Below, one piece after another: positions 15,575 through 24,400 of a stretch of 49,909 bases of DNA (position 1 is the stretch's first letter; every line of letters begins with the position of its first letter). A model generated the notes under the pieces. It was given only the letters and a program-made list of their open reading frames with translations. It had not been told where the DNA came from and ran no database searches. Both the position numbers and the translations under genes were made by a program. The stretch covers positions 1-49,909 of the forward strand of contig JAQUKV010000010.1 of the NCBI GenBank assembly GCA_028718905.1. The letters run 5' to 3'. Origin of the DNA: Candidatus Peribacteraceae bacterium (GTDB lineage: Bacteria > Patescibacteriota > Gracilibacteria > Peribacterales > Peribacteraceae).

Positions 15575-16549
15575 TTACCGTCTTCCCTCTCCCCCTGGGA
15601 GAGGGTGGTGCGGAGCACCGGGTGAGGGTGACATCCAGCGAATGCGCGAATCGTGCTTCCACCATGTCATCTGTCTTTTGGCATACTGACGCGAAGAGGC
15701 GGCGATACGCTCATGCAGAGCACTGTCGCCTTTCACCGTCTCGACACTGCACTGAAGCAGGGCATCGGCAATTTCACGGTAGCCGTGGCTCCGCATGCCC
15801 GGATCATTGCGGGTGTATCCGCGGTCGAGAAGGGATTGTACTTCTTCCGCCCATCCGGCTTTGAACATCGCGCGCACACGTTCATCAATGCGACGACAGA
15901 GTGTTGCGCGGGGAGGATTGATTCCGAGGATGAACAGATCATAAGAAGACGGGTGTTTCCTCTTGGCCTCCTTGAGGCACATGCCGGTCGACAGACACAC
16001 TTCAAGCGCGCGCAGAAGATAGACCGCATTCATCGGATCGACGCCGAGTGCGCCTTCGGGATCCAGCTTCTGCAAGCGGCGGTGCAGCACGTCGGCGCCG
16101 TTCTGTTGCAGCTCTTTCTCCAGTTCCTGACGCAGGGCGGGGTCGGGGGTTTCGACGAACGCACGGTTATCGATCACGGCACTCACATACAGCATGGAAC
16201 CGCCGACGAGAAACGGAATATTGCCGCGGGCATGAATTTCAGCGATCACCCGCTCCGCTTCGCGTTTGTACCACGCAGCAGTCACCTCCTCCTTTGGATC
16301 CAAGACATCGAAGAGATGATGTGGGATGTCATGCATCTCTTCAAAACGAATTTTCCCGGTTCCGATATTCAGATGACGATACAGCTGCCTCGAGTCCGCA
16401 TTGATGATCTCCACTCCCCTCCCCTGCGCACGCAACCCTTCGGCGATGGAGAGGGACAGATCCGTCTTTCCGCTCGCCGTGGGCCCGACGAGGACGAGGA
16501 GTGGTTGTCGTGCAGTGCGCAAATGCTTGAGAATGATCCGAAGCAGCAT
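15575..16549 (-). CDS. miaA: tRNA dimethylallyltransferase MiaA
   Basis: 324 residues. MiaA adds a dimethylallyl group to A37 of tRNAs that read UNN codons. Seen: P-loop GPTASGKTDLSLSIAE (23-38), EIINADSRQLYRHLNIGTGK in the DMAPP/tRNA-binding part, PHHLFDVLDP, FLVGGSMLYVSAVID, and the C-terminal SHGYREIADAL and RQYAKRQMTWWKHD. The catalytic Asp of NADSRQ is present. The last 16 or so residues (PSPGAPHHPLPGGEGRR) are encoded by the dispersed GC-rich repeat, where the gene would otherwise end soon after WWKHDSRI. So the normal enzyme core is intact and the tail is repeat-derived. Confidence 0.95.
   Translation of the reverse strand: MLLRIILKHLRTARQPLLVLVGPTASGKTDLSLSIAEGLRAQGRGVEIINADSRQLYRHLNIGTGKIRFEEMHDIPHHLFDVLDPKEEVTAAWYKREAERVIAEIHARGNIPFLVGGSMLYVSAVIDNRAFVETPDPALRQELEKELQQNGADVLHRRLQKLDPEGALGVDPMNAVYLLRALEVCLSTGMCLKEAKRKHPSSYDLFILGINPPRATLCRRIDERVRAMFKAGWAEEVQSLLDRGYTRNDPGMRSHGYREIADALLQCSVETVKGDSALHERIAASSRQYAKRQMTWWKHDSRIRWMSPSPGAPHHPLPGGEGRR
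15585..15630. repeat. GC-rich inverted-repeat element, copy 2
   Basis: CCCTCTCCC / GGGAGAGGG arms (15585-15593, 15597-15605), then a GGTGC-GGA-GCACC hairpin and a GGTGAGGGTGA end. It overlaps the 3' end of miaA and encodes its last residues. Confidence 0.7.
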
Positions 16550-16622
16550 GGATTAGGAATAATGGCGGAAAAAAGTGTACTCGTTGCTGGACAGGAAATG
16601 AACTTCGTGACAATACATACTC

Positions 16623-17045
16623 ATGTCTGACTTGGCGGAATACCTCCTTAACCGCGAGGAACAATTCCAGAAGTCTCCTGCCAGAGAACGGTTCGCGCTG
16701 AGTCCTGATCAGTGGCGGGCGACAATCCATACCGCCATTGCGAGCGATCCCCGAGTGATATGCAAACCTTTACAGGCGGATTGCGATTTGGGGTCCGGAA
16801 TGTCTCTCGGCGAAGGCGTTCTCATCCCAACGGGAAGCGCGGAAAGGATTCAGACCTTCGCAGCATCTATTGCGGACCAGGCGAATCGTCTCCTTCCCGA
16901 TAATATCTGGTCGCCGGGCAGGATCTCTCGCCACTTCACATATTTCCGTGATCCGGCTACGGAGGAATTCTACGTCCTCACACACGGGCTGAGTGAAGCA
17001 CTTTCCCGTCAGGCCTATCCTCCGTTGATCGGATTGGGAGGATAG
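16623..17045 (+). CDS. Hypothetical soluble protein
   Basis: 140 residues, no family recognised. There is no signal peptide or membrane segment. Segments of note are LLNREEQFQKSPARERFALS near the N-terminus, SLGEGVLIPTGSAERIQTFAA in the middle and NIWSPGRISRHFTYFRDPATEEFYVL (quoted in part) near the end, suggesting a mixed alpha/beta fold. It is divergent from miaA with a 73-bp gap; GACAAT lies 8-9 nt before the ATG as a possible -10. A 192-bp gap follows, holding the clpP promoter. No role can be inferred. Confidence 0.62.
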   Translation: MSDLAEYLLNREEQFQKSPARERFALSPDQWRATIHTAIASDPRVICKPLQADCDLGSGMSLGEGVLIPTGSAERIQTFAASIADQANRLLPDNIWSPGRISRHFTYFRDPATEEFYVLTHGLSEALSRQAYPPLIGLGG

Positions 17046-17173
17046 AAAGTGGGAGGAACTCACTGGTATATCGATCATTTAATTTTTGCTTGGCGAAATG
17101 TTAAGAACGATTTACGTTTCTCCTCACCACATTCCTCCTGCCGCGCCAACTGCCGGAAAACCACAAAATAACC

Positions 17174-17179
17174 TATAAT
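17174..17179 (+). promoter_or_regulatory. -10 element of clpP
   Basis: Perfect TATAAT, which predicts a leader of about 50 nt with no SD but with CCCTAC, CCTAAT and CCTAACCC words (17202-17234). No good -35 is seen at 17 bp. Confidence 0.5.
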
Positions 17180-17237
17180 ATCAACGGTGTGAGGTTCACA
17201 GCCCTACGCCCTCCTCCTAATCCTAACCCTACCCAAC

Positions 17238-17885
17238 ATGCACCCCATGCTCTCTTCGATCGCTGACAAGATCGCACGCGGCAATCTCACTCCGCAGAAT
17301 TTCATCATCCCGACGGTCATCGAAAAGACACAGTTCGGGGAACGCGTGTATGACATTTACTCGCGCCTGCTCGAGGACCGCGTGGTTTTTCTCGGCACGC
17401 AGATCAACGATGACGTGGCGAATTCCGTCATCGCACAGTTGCTCTTTCTCGAGAAGGAGAATGCCAAGAAGGACATCATCCTCTATGTGAACTCTCCCGG
17501 AGGGCAGGTCACCTCCACGATGGCGATGTACGACACCATGCAGTACGTGCAGGCGGATATCTCGACCGTGTGTCTGGGCATGGCGGCCAGCGGGGGCGCG
17601 ATCATCCTCATGGGCGGCGCCAAGGGCAAGCGCTTCGCGCTGGAGCACTCCGAGATCATGATTCACCAGCCGCTCGGGGGCACCGAGGGGCAGGCGACGG
17701 ATATCGCCATTCACGCCGATCACATCATCCAGACGAAGAAGCTGCTGAACCAGATGATCGCCAAGCATACCGGCAAGACACTGGAGCAGGTGACGTCAGA
17801 TACCGAGCGCGACAAGTTCCTGTCAGCCGAAGAGGCGCTCAAGTACGGACTGATCGATCGCATTCTCACGAAGAAACCAGTTTGA
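17238..17885 (+). CDS. clpP: ATP-dependent Clp protease proteolytic subunit
   Basis: 215 residues, a full-size ClpP. It forms the barrel peptidase that degrades proteins fed by ClpX or similar unfoldases. Catalytic triad: Ser118 in [12 protein letters not shown], His143 in IMIHQPLGG, and Asp192 in [10 protein letters not shown]. The substrate-binding [13 protein letters not shown] (80-92) and the equatorial [20 protein letters not shown] region are normal. GMAASGG replaces the common GQAASMG around the nucleophile, a mild change. No clpX or tig gene adjoins it, unlike the common tig-clpP-clpX order. It is a single-gene unit followed by a convergent membrane gene. Confidence 0.97.
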   Translation: MHPMLSSIADKIARGNLTPQNFIIPTVIEKTQFGERVYDIYSRLLEDRVVFLGTQINDDVANSVIAQLLFLEKENAKKDIILYVNSPGGQVTSTMAMYDTMQYVQADISTVCLGMAASGGAIILMGGAKGKRFALEHSEIMIHQPLGGTEGQATDIAIHADHIIQTKKLLNQMIAKHTGKTLEQVTSDTERDKFLSAEEALKYGLIDRILTKKPV

Positions 17886-17913
17886 TTCCGGACGCTTCAG
17901 AGCCGCTGTCCGT

Positions 17914-18354
17914 CTACTTTTTGGGCGCGGCCGAGTAGCAGCCGCCTGCACAGCAGCAACCCGAAACTTTGGTGATGATGATCAGTGCGATGAGCCAGAT
18001 GAGCGCATTGATGGCTGGCTGCATGGTTTCGGAGAGCGGCAAACCCGAGACGACCGATTTTAAGAGCAATCCGGCCGGAATGGAGCCGAGGGCGATGCTC
18101 GCGGCCCAGAGGGCGACTTCTTCGAACATATTCAGCACCAGCAGTGATCCGCCGATAATCATGAGTGCGGGAAGGACGTATGCCCAGAGCGTGCCGAGCA
18201 GAGACAGCGCCCCCAGATCCTCGCTGACCATGCCCGAAAAGGATTCGAACGACATGTAGTGCACGAGACCGACGAAGAGGAGCGAACATCCGAGGCTGAT
18301 GCGGGCCACGGTCCCGACGATACAGAGGGGACACTGGGGCAACTTGAGTTGCAT
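17914..18354 (-). CDS. Membrane protein with C-terminal CCC motif, DoxX-like
   Basis: 146 residues from the MQLKLPQCPLC start. Four membrane helices are predicted (about 15-35, 48-72, 78-100, 112-135). The helix pattern and ARISLGCSLLFVGLVHY at the start resemble DoxX-like small membrane proteins, but I am not certain. The N-terminus has a CPLC pair and the C-terminus has KVSGCCCAGGCYSAAPKK, an unusual cysteine cluster that could hold a metal or form disulfides. A longer reading to 18675 would run over the divergent tgt gene, so I reject it. Function unknown; the gene converges on clpP. Confidence 0.6.
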   Translation of the reverse strand: MQLKLPQCPLCIVGTVARISLGCSLLFVGLVHYMSFESFSGMVSEDLGALSLLGTLWAYVLPALMIIGGSLLVLNMFEEVALWAASIALGSIPAGLLLKSVVSGLPLSETMQPAINALIWLIALIIITKVSGCCCAGGCYSAAPKK

Positions 18355-18473
18355 AGAAAGGAGAGGAATGAATTGTATGGCAGTATGGAGCGAGTGACAC
18401 ACTTGTACAATATATTTGTTCACATTGGACGTAATTCGCAAGGCAAATCCGAAACCGCGACGTGACGTCACCC

Positions 18474-18479
18474 TACAAT
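18474..18479 (+). promoter_or_regulatory. -10 element of tgt with overlapping palindrome
   Basis: TACAAT lies one base before the first ATG (18481), so the likely transcript start falls at the in-frame ATG at 18487. A perfect 10-bp palindrome, GTGACGTCAC (18462-18471), stands just upstream, where a repressor could cover the promoter. Confidence 0.45.
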
Positions 18480-18480
18480 C

Positions 18481-19617
18481 ATGCGCATGTTCACTCTGCA
18501 GTCCTCCTCCCCTCTCGGCCGACGCGGAAGAATCGAAACCGAGCACGGTCCGATTGAAACGCCGTTTTTCTTTCCGGTGGGCACGGTCGGTGCCATGCGC
18601 GGGCTGACGCACCAGGATCTGATTGATCTGAAGGCGCAGGTTCTGCTCTGCAACACCTATCATCTGCACCTGCATCCGGGTGAAGACACTGTTGCGCAGG
18701 CAGGAGGATTACATGCCTTCATCGCCTGGAATCGTCCGATTCTGACGGACAGCGGCGGCTATCAGGTGTTCTCGCTTCGTGGACTGCGTCACATTGCGGA
18801 AGATGGAGTTGCATTCAGGGCGCACACCGACGGCAGCACGCACTTTTTGGGTCCGAGAGAGGCCACAGAAATCCAGTGGAAACTCAAGTCCGACATCATC
18901 ATGTGTTTCGACGAGTGTCCGCCGTCCACCGCCTCACGCAGGGAAATCGAGACCGCCGTGGACAGGACGCTCCGGTGGGCGAAAACGTGCAAAGATACTC
19001 ACGAAAGACTCGGGAACTCGGGAACTCGGGAACTCGGAATTTCTGTTCAGAAACCGCTTCTATTCGGCATCATTCAGGGCGGGCTCCACTTCGATCTACG
19101 GAAAAAATGCGCGGAGGAACTGCAGGCCATCGGCTTCGACGGGTACGCCTTGGGCGGGCTCGCCGTGGGGGAGAGCGAGGAAGAGATGCTCTCGGTGTTA
19201 CGTGAAATCACTCCCCTCCTCCCGAAGGGGCAACCGCGTTATCTCATGGGCGTCGGCGTCATGCACCAGCTCAAAAGGTGCGTGGAGCTCGGCATCGACA
19301 TGTTCGACTGCGTGCTCCCCATGCGCATCGCCCGCCACGGAACGATTCTTCTCTCCGATGGAACAGACCTGCGCATCACCAATGCCGCATTCAGAAACGC
19401 ACACATTCCCATTGATTCCGCTTCGCCGTCGGATTTAAGCAGGAACCATCTCAGGAGCTATCTGCACCATCTGTTCCGGGCGAATGAGCGTCTGGCCGAA
19501 ACCATCGCCTGCAAGCAGAATCTGGGTGTCACGCTCAAAATGATGCGCGATCTCCGGCAGCAGATGGATACGCCTTACGCAGAAACCTTCGTCACCTCGA
19601 TCTCCGTGAACCCTTGA
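18481..19617 (+). CDS. tgt: Queuine/preQ1 tRNA-ribosyltransferase, zinc site lost
   Basis: 378 residues. Tgt swaps guanine 34 of GUN-anticodon tRNAs for preQ1. Seen: RRGRIETEHGPIETPFFFPV (14-33), LCNTYHLHLHPG, the general-base Asp90 in TDSGGYQVFSL, DECPP, GIIQGG, ALGGLAVGE, YLMGVG, and the nucleophile loop MFDCVLPMRIARHG. The zinc-binding CxCxxC that normally follows PID is replaced by DSASPSDLS (312-320), so at least three of the four usual ligands are missing, while the histidine region (LRSYLHHLFRAN) is kept. Residues 176-190 carry an insert made by an 8-bp tandem repeat. Translation may begin at Met3 (18487). Whether it is active is open. Confidence 0.88.
   Translation: MRMFTLQSSSPLGRRGRIETEHGPIETPFFFPVGTVGAMRGLTHQDLIDLKAQVLLCNTYHLHLHPGEDTVAQAGGLHAFIAWNRPILTDSGGYQVFSLRGLRHIAEDGVAFRAHTDGSTHFLGPREATEIQWKLKSDIIMCFDECPPSTASRREIETAVDRTLRWAKTCKDTHERLGNSGTRELGISVQKPLLFGIIQGGLHFDLRKKCAEELQAIGFDGYALGGLAVGESEEEMLSVLREITPLLPKGQPRYLMGVGVMHQLKRCVELGIDMFDCVLPMRIARHGTILLSDGTDLRITNAAFRNAHIPIDSASPSDLSRNHLRSYLHHLFRANERLAETIACKQNLGVTLKMMRDLRQQMDTPYAETFVTSISVNP
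19009..19037 (+). repeat. 8-bp tandem repeat inside tgt
   Basis: CTCGGGAA repeated three times (19009-19032) plus a partial CTCGG. It encodes LGNSGTREL. Eight is not a multiple of three, so a change of one unit would shift the frame. Confidence 0.85.
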
Positions 19618-19889
19618 CGGTGGCCGTGCAACCGGCGGTAGCGCTTGCGGCGGCGCATTTTGTAGACACGGACCTTGTCGCCCTGTCCGTGTGCGAGCAC
19701 TTTTGCCTGAACGGATGCTCCGGATACCACGGGGGTGCCGACTGCAATGGCGTTTTCGCCATCTGCGGTGAGCAGTACATCCTTGAACGTGACGGTGGCC
19801 CCGGGCTCCGCATTGAGCGTGGGCACTTTCAGTTTCATCCCCTCCGAAACTTTCTCCTGAAAGCCGGCGATCTTCACAACCGCAAACAT
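19575..19889 (-). CDS. rplU: Ribosomal protein bL21
   Basis: 104 residues, the usual size. L21 binds 23S rRNA in the large subunit. Seen: MFAVVKIAGFQEKVSEGMKL with the family start, an EPGATVTFKDVLLTADGE centre, and the basic end KMRRRKRYRRLHGHRQGFTE that contacts rRNA. GFQEKV replaces the usual GGKQYKV. The expected partner gene for bL27 (rpmA) is not next to it, unlike in most bacteria. The 3' end overlaps the convergent tgt gene by 43 bp, which is a long overlap and supports compact gene packing. Confidence 0.95.
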   Translation of the reverse strand: MFAVVKIAGFQEKVSEGMKLKVPTLNAEPGATVTFKDVLLTADGENAIAVGTPVVSGASVQAKVLAHGQGDKVRVYKMRRRKRYRRLHGHRQGFTEIEVTKVSA

Positions 19890-19936
19890 GACCGCGAAAG
19901 TGTAGGGAAAGCGGCTGAAGGGGGCAAGAAGAATCT

Positions 19937-20596
19937 TCAGTCCGTCGTAATGAATCGTTCCTCCTGCTGACGCTGCATTTGGATCCTCTTGTGATAGGAA
20001 TCAACGATTTGGGCAATCTGCTCCACGGCGGCCTCGGGCGGGATGTTCTTGCGCACAAATCCGGCACCGACCGAGTCGGCGACAGAAGACAGCCTGTCAT
20101 CGGTGGAGTACAGGATGGTCGGCACTCCTGCCCTCCTGAGGTCGTAGCGGAGGCAATCGATCACCTCATGGCCATTTTCCGTGTGACCGGCGTAGCGCAT
20201 GTCCGGCAGAAGCTCCAGATTCTGATCCATCACCAACACATGGGGTTGGGGACAGCGCTGCAACCTCTCCGCCATTTCATCGGCGATTTCAGATGCCGTC
20301 TTACCCGTATAGAACAAAAGTTCCACCCTTCTGCGCGTGGCCACTGTGAGGTACCCGACGAAGCGAAGAAACAACTGCGGACCGTCATCCAGATACAGCA
20401 CCTTCGCTCCATGGAGCGGCTCGACGTTCCGAAGACGCCGGTTCATGTGCGGGATATCCTGCGGATGCGGGATGTGATTCATGAAATCCCGGCGTGAGAT
20501 CTGTTCTTCCCATGCCGGATGCTGATCGTACAGGTGCTCGAACTCCCGCAGACGACGTTCAATGCTCTGCTGATCTTCCGGACTGATCTCGCTCAT
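19937..20596 (-). CDS. Response-regulator receiver-domain protein, no output domain
   Basis: 219 residues from the MSEISPEDQ start, chosen for GGAAGG about ten nt upstream; a longer start at 20647 is possible. A helical N-terminal part (1-62) precedes a receiver domain (64-200): acidic pair Asp70-Asp71 in VLYLDDG, phospho-acceptor Asp124 in VLVMDQNLELLP, Ser164/Thr165 in ILYSTDD, and Lys183 in GFVRKN. All the residues for phosphorylation are present. No DNA-binding or enzyme domain follows, so it would act by protein contact, as CheY or Spo0F do. No histidine kinase gene is in the window. The helical N-terminus is not typical. Confidence 0.8.
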   Translation of the reverse strand: MSEISPEDQQSIERRLREFEHLYDQHPAWEEQISRRDFMNHIPHPQDIPHMNRRLRNVEPLHGAKVLYLDDGPQLFLRFVGYLTVATRRRVELLFYTGKTASEIADEMAERLQRCPQPHVLVMDQNLELLPDMRYAGHTENGHEVIDCLRYDLRRAGVPTILYSTDDRLSSVADSVGAGFVRKNIPPEAAVEQIAQIVDSYHKRIQMQRQQEERFITTD

Positions 20597-20647
20597 GCTG
20601 TTTTTTCCTTCCCTGACCGGACGCCCCCGGTACGGGAGCTGATCCAT

Positions 20648-20984
20648 GATGTGCGGATTCTTCTCTTATCTTTGGTATAGTCAAGAGAAATGCAGATTCA
20701 TCGTCAATGGAGTCGACCGCATGGCGTCCTCCGGTGCAGGGCATGAACCGCTCATGTATTAAAATTGGCAGCACGACATGACTGGCCATGTAGTAAGAGC
20801 TCAATCGAATCCTCTATGAATATAGATGGCCTGCCATGTCGTGAGCGAACAAAGTGAGCTCTACTACGTGGCTCGGTACGTGGCTCATGCCCAGAGCGTC
20901 CTCGGCCTGCCATGAACCGTGCGACGCATGAGCGAAGCGAAACGGCCGAGTGCGAATGCACGAGGCCTGCGGCGCTCTGGTTCA
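20648..20984. other. Noncoding gap rich in inverted repeats, 3' of tRNA-Gln
   Basis: No credible gene. It holds several nested inverted words: CACGACATG/CATGTCGTG, GAGCTC with GTAGTA on each side, CCAGAGCG (20889) with CGCTCTGG (20973), and CTCGGCC with GGCCGAG. Opposite its left end, TTGACT on the minus strand may be part of the promoter of the receiver gene. Confidence 0.6.
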
Positions 20985-21059
<75 letters not shown>

Positions 21060-21294
21060 ACGTGAGCGATAAATTCAATGATGCAGAATGGGCGCTTGTC
21101 CGCCGTCGTCCCGCGATAACGAGCGCAGCGGGACTCCCCCAAGAATGCGATGGCATCATAGCAAAATATCGTGAAATCCCTAATTGTATCGAATCGATTA
21201 TTAGAACCTAAATTCATGGCCCCAAGTCATATCTGTTGATGATGCAGGTCATTATATAATTGTTTGAACAGAATGACGAATACTATGCAAATAT

Positions 21295-21410
21295 TGAGAT
21301 GTATGACATATTTGACATCTCATTTAAACATTTCCATAAATATCTGGTTAATTGCTATGCATAGATCAAAAATCTCTCTTTGACATAATGAGTTATTAAT
21401 TGACTATTAG
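21295..21410 (+). promoter_or_regulatory. AT-rich control region of the giant surface-protein gene
   Basis: The gap 21060-21477 has much lower GC than its surroundings. Inverted arms TGAGATGT (21295-21302) and ACATCTCA (21315-21322) could bind a regulator. TTGACA at 21312-21317 with CATAAA 17 bp on is one promoter candidate; TTGACA at 21380-21385 with TATTAG 19 bp on is another. No SD stands before the ATG at 21478. Confidence 0.5.
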
Positions 21411-21477
21411 GGGCACAAGATTAAGATCCACACCTTTTAGTTCATAGTCACTTGTCACCCATTTACCCCATGTCCAT

Positions 21478-24400
21478 ATGGCAAAGTTAGAGCGATTCAA
21501 GAAGCAATTCGTTTCAATCGTCCTATTCGCCTTACTCACGTCGCAGCCCGGCGTTTCGTCGCTCTTCAATATCGTCGATCCTGCCGGTGCGCAGGTTGTA
21601 GCGAGCATGCAGAACGAAACGTACCCGCACCCCTCGCAATGCAATGGAGCGAACTGGAACATCGGCGCTCCCGATGACATCACGTGCTCCTCGAGCGTGA
21701 CAACGAACAAAGCTCTGGAACGGGACGCGCGTGCCACCAGCATTTTCGGCGCTTCCAGCCGCTTGAAGCCCGATCTTCCGTCGCTCAATCAGTTCTGCCG
21801 GGAATATACGGGAGACAGCACGTCCTACGCCACTTACGCGCGCGTACACAACTACTGCAACGGCTGTGACCAGAGACTTGCTTGGTGGAGCGACAACGCA
21901 TGGCATGTGGAGCAGGCCTGCTATGGCAAGTTGAACGTGCAGTGGGTAACGTGCTCGACGTCCTGCGCGACTCCCGCCTGTTCCGACGGCATCGACAACG
22001 ACGGAGACGGAGCGACGGATTATCCCGATGACTTCTCGTGCTCTTCTCCGACGGATAATGACGAGACCAATCCCAAGGCCGCGTGCCAGGATGGTATCGA
22101 CAACGATCACGACGGACGGACGGACTATCCGGATGATCCGGGCTGCAGCAGCAGTCAGGACAATTCGGAGGCAGGAGAGCCTCAATGCCAGGACGGCATC
22201 GACAACGACGGAGACGGAGCGACGGATTATCCCGATGACTTCTCGTGCTCTTCTCCGACGGATAATGACGAGACCAATCCCAAGGCACAGTGTCAGGACG
22301 GCATCGATAATGACGGGGACGGTCTGACGGACTATCCGAATGATCCGGGGTGCAGCTCGAAGCAGGACAATGATGAGCACAACATCTGCCCGGCAGCCAC
22401 GTCCACGAGCACCTGCCGCTGTGCGACGAACAGTGATTGTACGTCTCCCGATACCTGCCAGAGCGGTATCTGCAGGCCGGTGACGTACCAATGCAACGAC
22501 GGCATCGACAACGACGGAGACGGAGCGACGGATTATCCCGATGACTTCTCGTGCTCTTCTCCGACGGATAATGACGAGACCAATCCCAAGGCCGCGTGCC
22601 AGGATGGTATCGACAACGATCACGACGGACGGACGGACTATCCGGATGATCCGGGCTGCAGCAGCAGTCAGGACAATTCGGAGGCAGGAGAGCCTCAATG
22701 CCAGGACGGCATCGACAACGACGGCGACGGGGCAGCCGATTATCCGAATGATTTCAGCTGTTCTTCTCCGACCGACAACGACGAGACCAATCCCAAATCT
22801 CAGTGCCAGGACGGCATTGATAATGATGGAAATGGGTACACGGACTATCCCGCGGATACGGGTTGCTCCAATAATCAGGACAATACCGAGAGCGGCGGCC
22901 AGCAGCTCTACCAATGCAACGACGGCATCGACAACGACGGGGATGGAGCTACGGACTACCCGAATGACTTCAGCTGTTCTTCGGCTACCGACAACGACGA
23001 AACAAGTCCCAAATCTCAGTGCCAGGACGGCATTGATAATGACGGGGACGGTGTCATTGATTACCCGAACGATCCGGGTTGTTCCTCCAGGCAGGACAAT
23101 GACGAACACAACATCTGTCCCGCGGCGACCTCCTCTTCGACCTGCCGCTGTGCGACGAACAGTGATTGTACGTCTCCCGATACCTGCCAGAGCGGTATCT
23201 GCAGGCCGGTGACGTACCAATGCAACGACGGCATCGACAACGACGGGGATGGAGCTACGGACTACCCGAATGACTTCAGCTGTTCTTCGACTACCGACAA
23301 CGACGAGACCAATCCAAAGGCACAGTGTCAGGATGGTATCGACAACGATCACGACGGACGGACGGACTATCCGGATGATCCGGGCTGTTCCACAAGGCAG
23401 GACAATGATGAGCACAATATCTGCCCTGCAGCCACGTCCACGAGCACCTGCCGCTGTGCCACTAATACCGACTGCACCAACCCCGACACATGCCAAGGCG
23501 GATACTGTCGGCCAACAGGAGCGGATCTTTCCGTATCGAAAACCGGGCAGTCAACCATTGTTGCCGGCAGTGTCATCACCTACACCGTGACCGCGGCCAA
23601 TGCCGGACCGGCCACGGCCACGAACGTCGTGATCGCCGATGTGATTCCCTCCGGCCTCACCTTCAACGCCGGCCAATCCAGCACGAATTGTGTGCAGAAC
23701 GGAAGTTCCATTCTCTGCAACAATTTCAGTCTGACCGCCGGTCAGTCGAGAACGTTCACCATCGCCTTCAATGTCCCGTCGACACTGACGTGTGGAAACG
23801 GAAACTACATCACCAATCAGGCGACGGTCTCAAGTTCCTCGCAAGATCCCAACTCATCGAACAACACGAGCCAGACGGTATCGACGGGGGTGCAGTGTCC
23901 GACCCCCACCTCTGACCTCTCTATCGTAAAAACAGGTCCGGATACGGTGCTGCGCGGCGATACTGCTCTTTACACCGTCACAGCGACGAATAACGGACCG
24001 GCCACGGCCACGAACGTTGTGATCACGGACGTCATTCCCTCCGGCTTCACCTTCAATGCCGGTCAGTCCAGCACAAGCTGCGTGCTCAACGGGGCAGGAA
24101 CGAGCGTGCTGTGCAATAACTTCAGCCTGAATGCGGGCGAGAGTCGCAGTTTCACGATCGCTTTTTCGACCGCTTCCACGCTCTCCTGCGGGACAACCAT
24201 TCGCAATACCGCAAGCGTGAGCAGCTCCTCCGTCGATCCGGTGACGTCAAATAACAGCAGCGAAAAAACGACCACCGTCACCTGCCCGACGGCTGATGTT
24301 TCCATTGTGAAAAGCGGACCGCAGCGTGTGCGCAGAGGTTCAAGCGTGCTCTACACCGTCACCGTCACGAACCAGGGACCGAACCGCTCCGACAACGTGG

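Noticed and set aside
21532..23496. Long open frame (654 codons) on the minus strand inside the giant gene
   Set aside because: It mirrors the repetitive GAC/GGC-rich coding strand; its product is a low-complexity run of Val, Ile and Arg with no start context.
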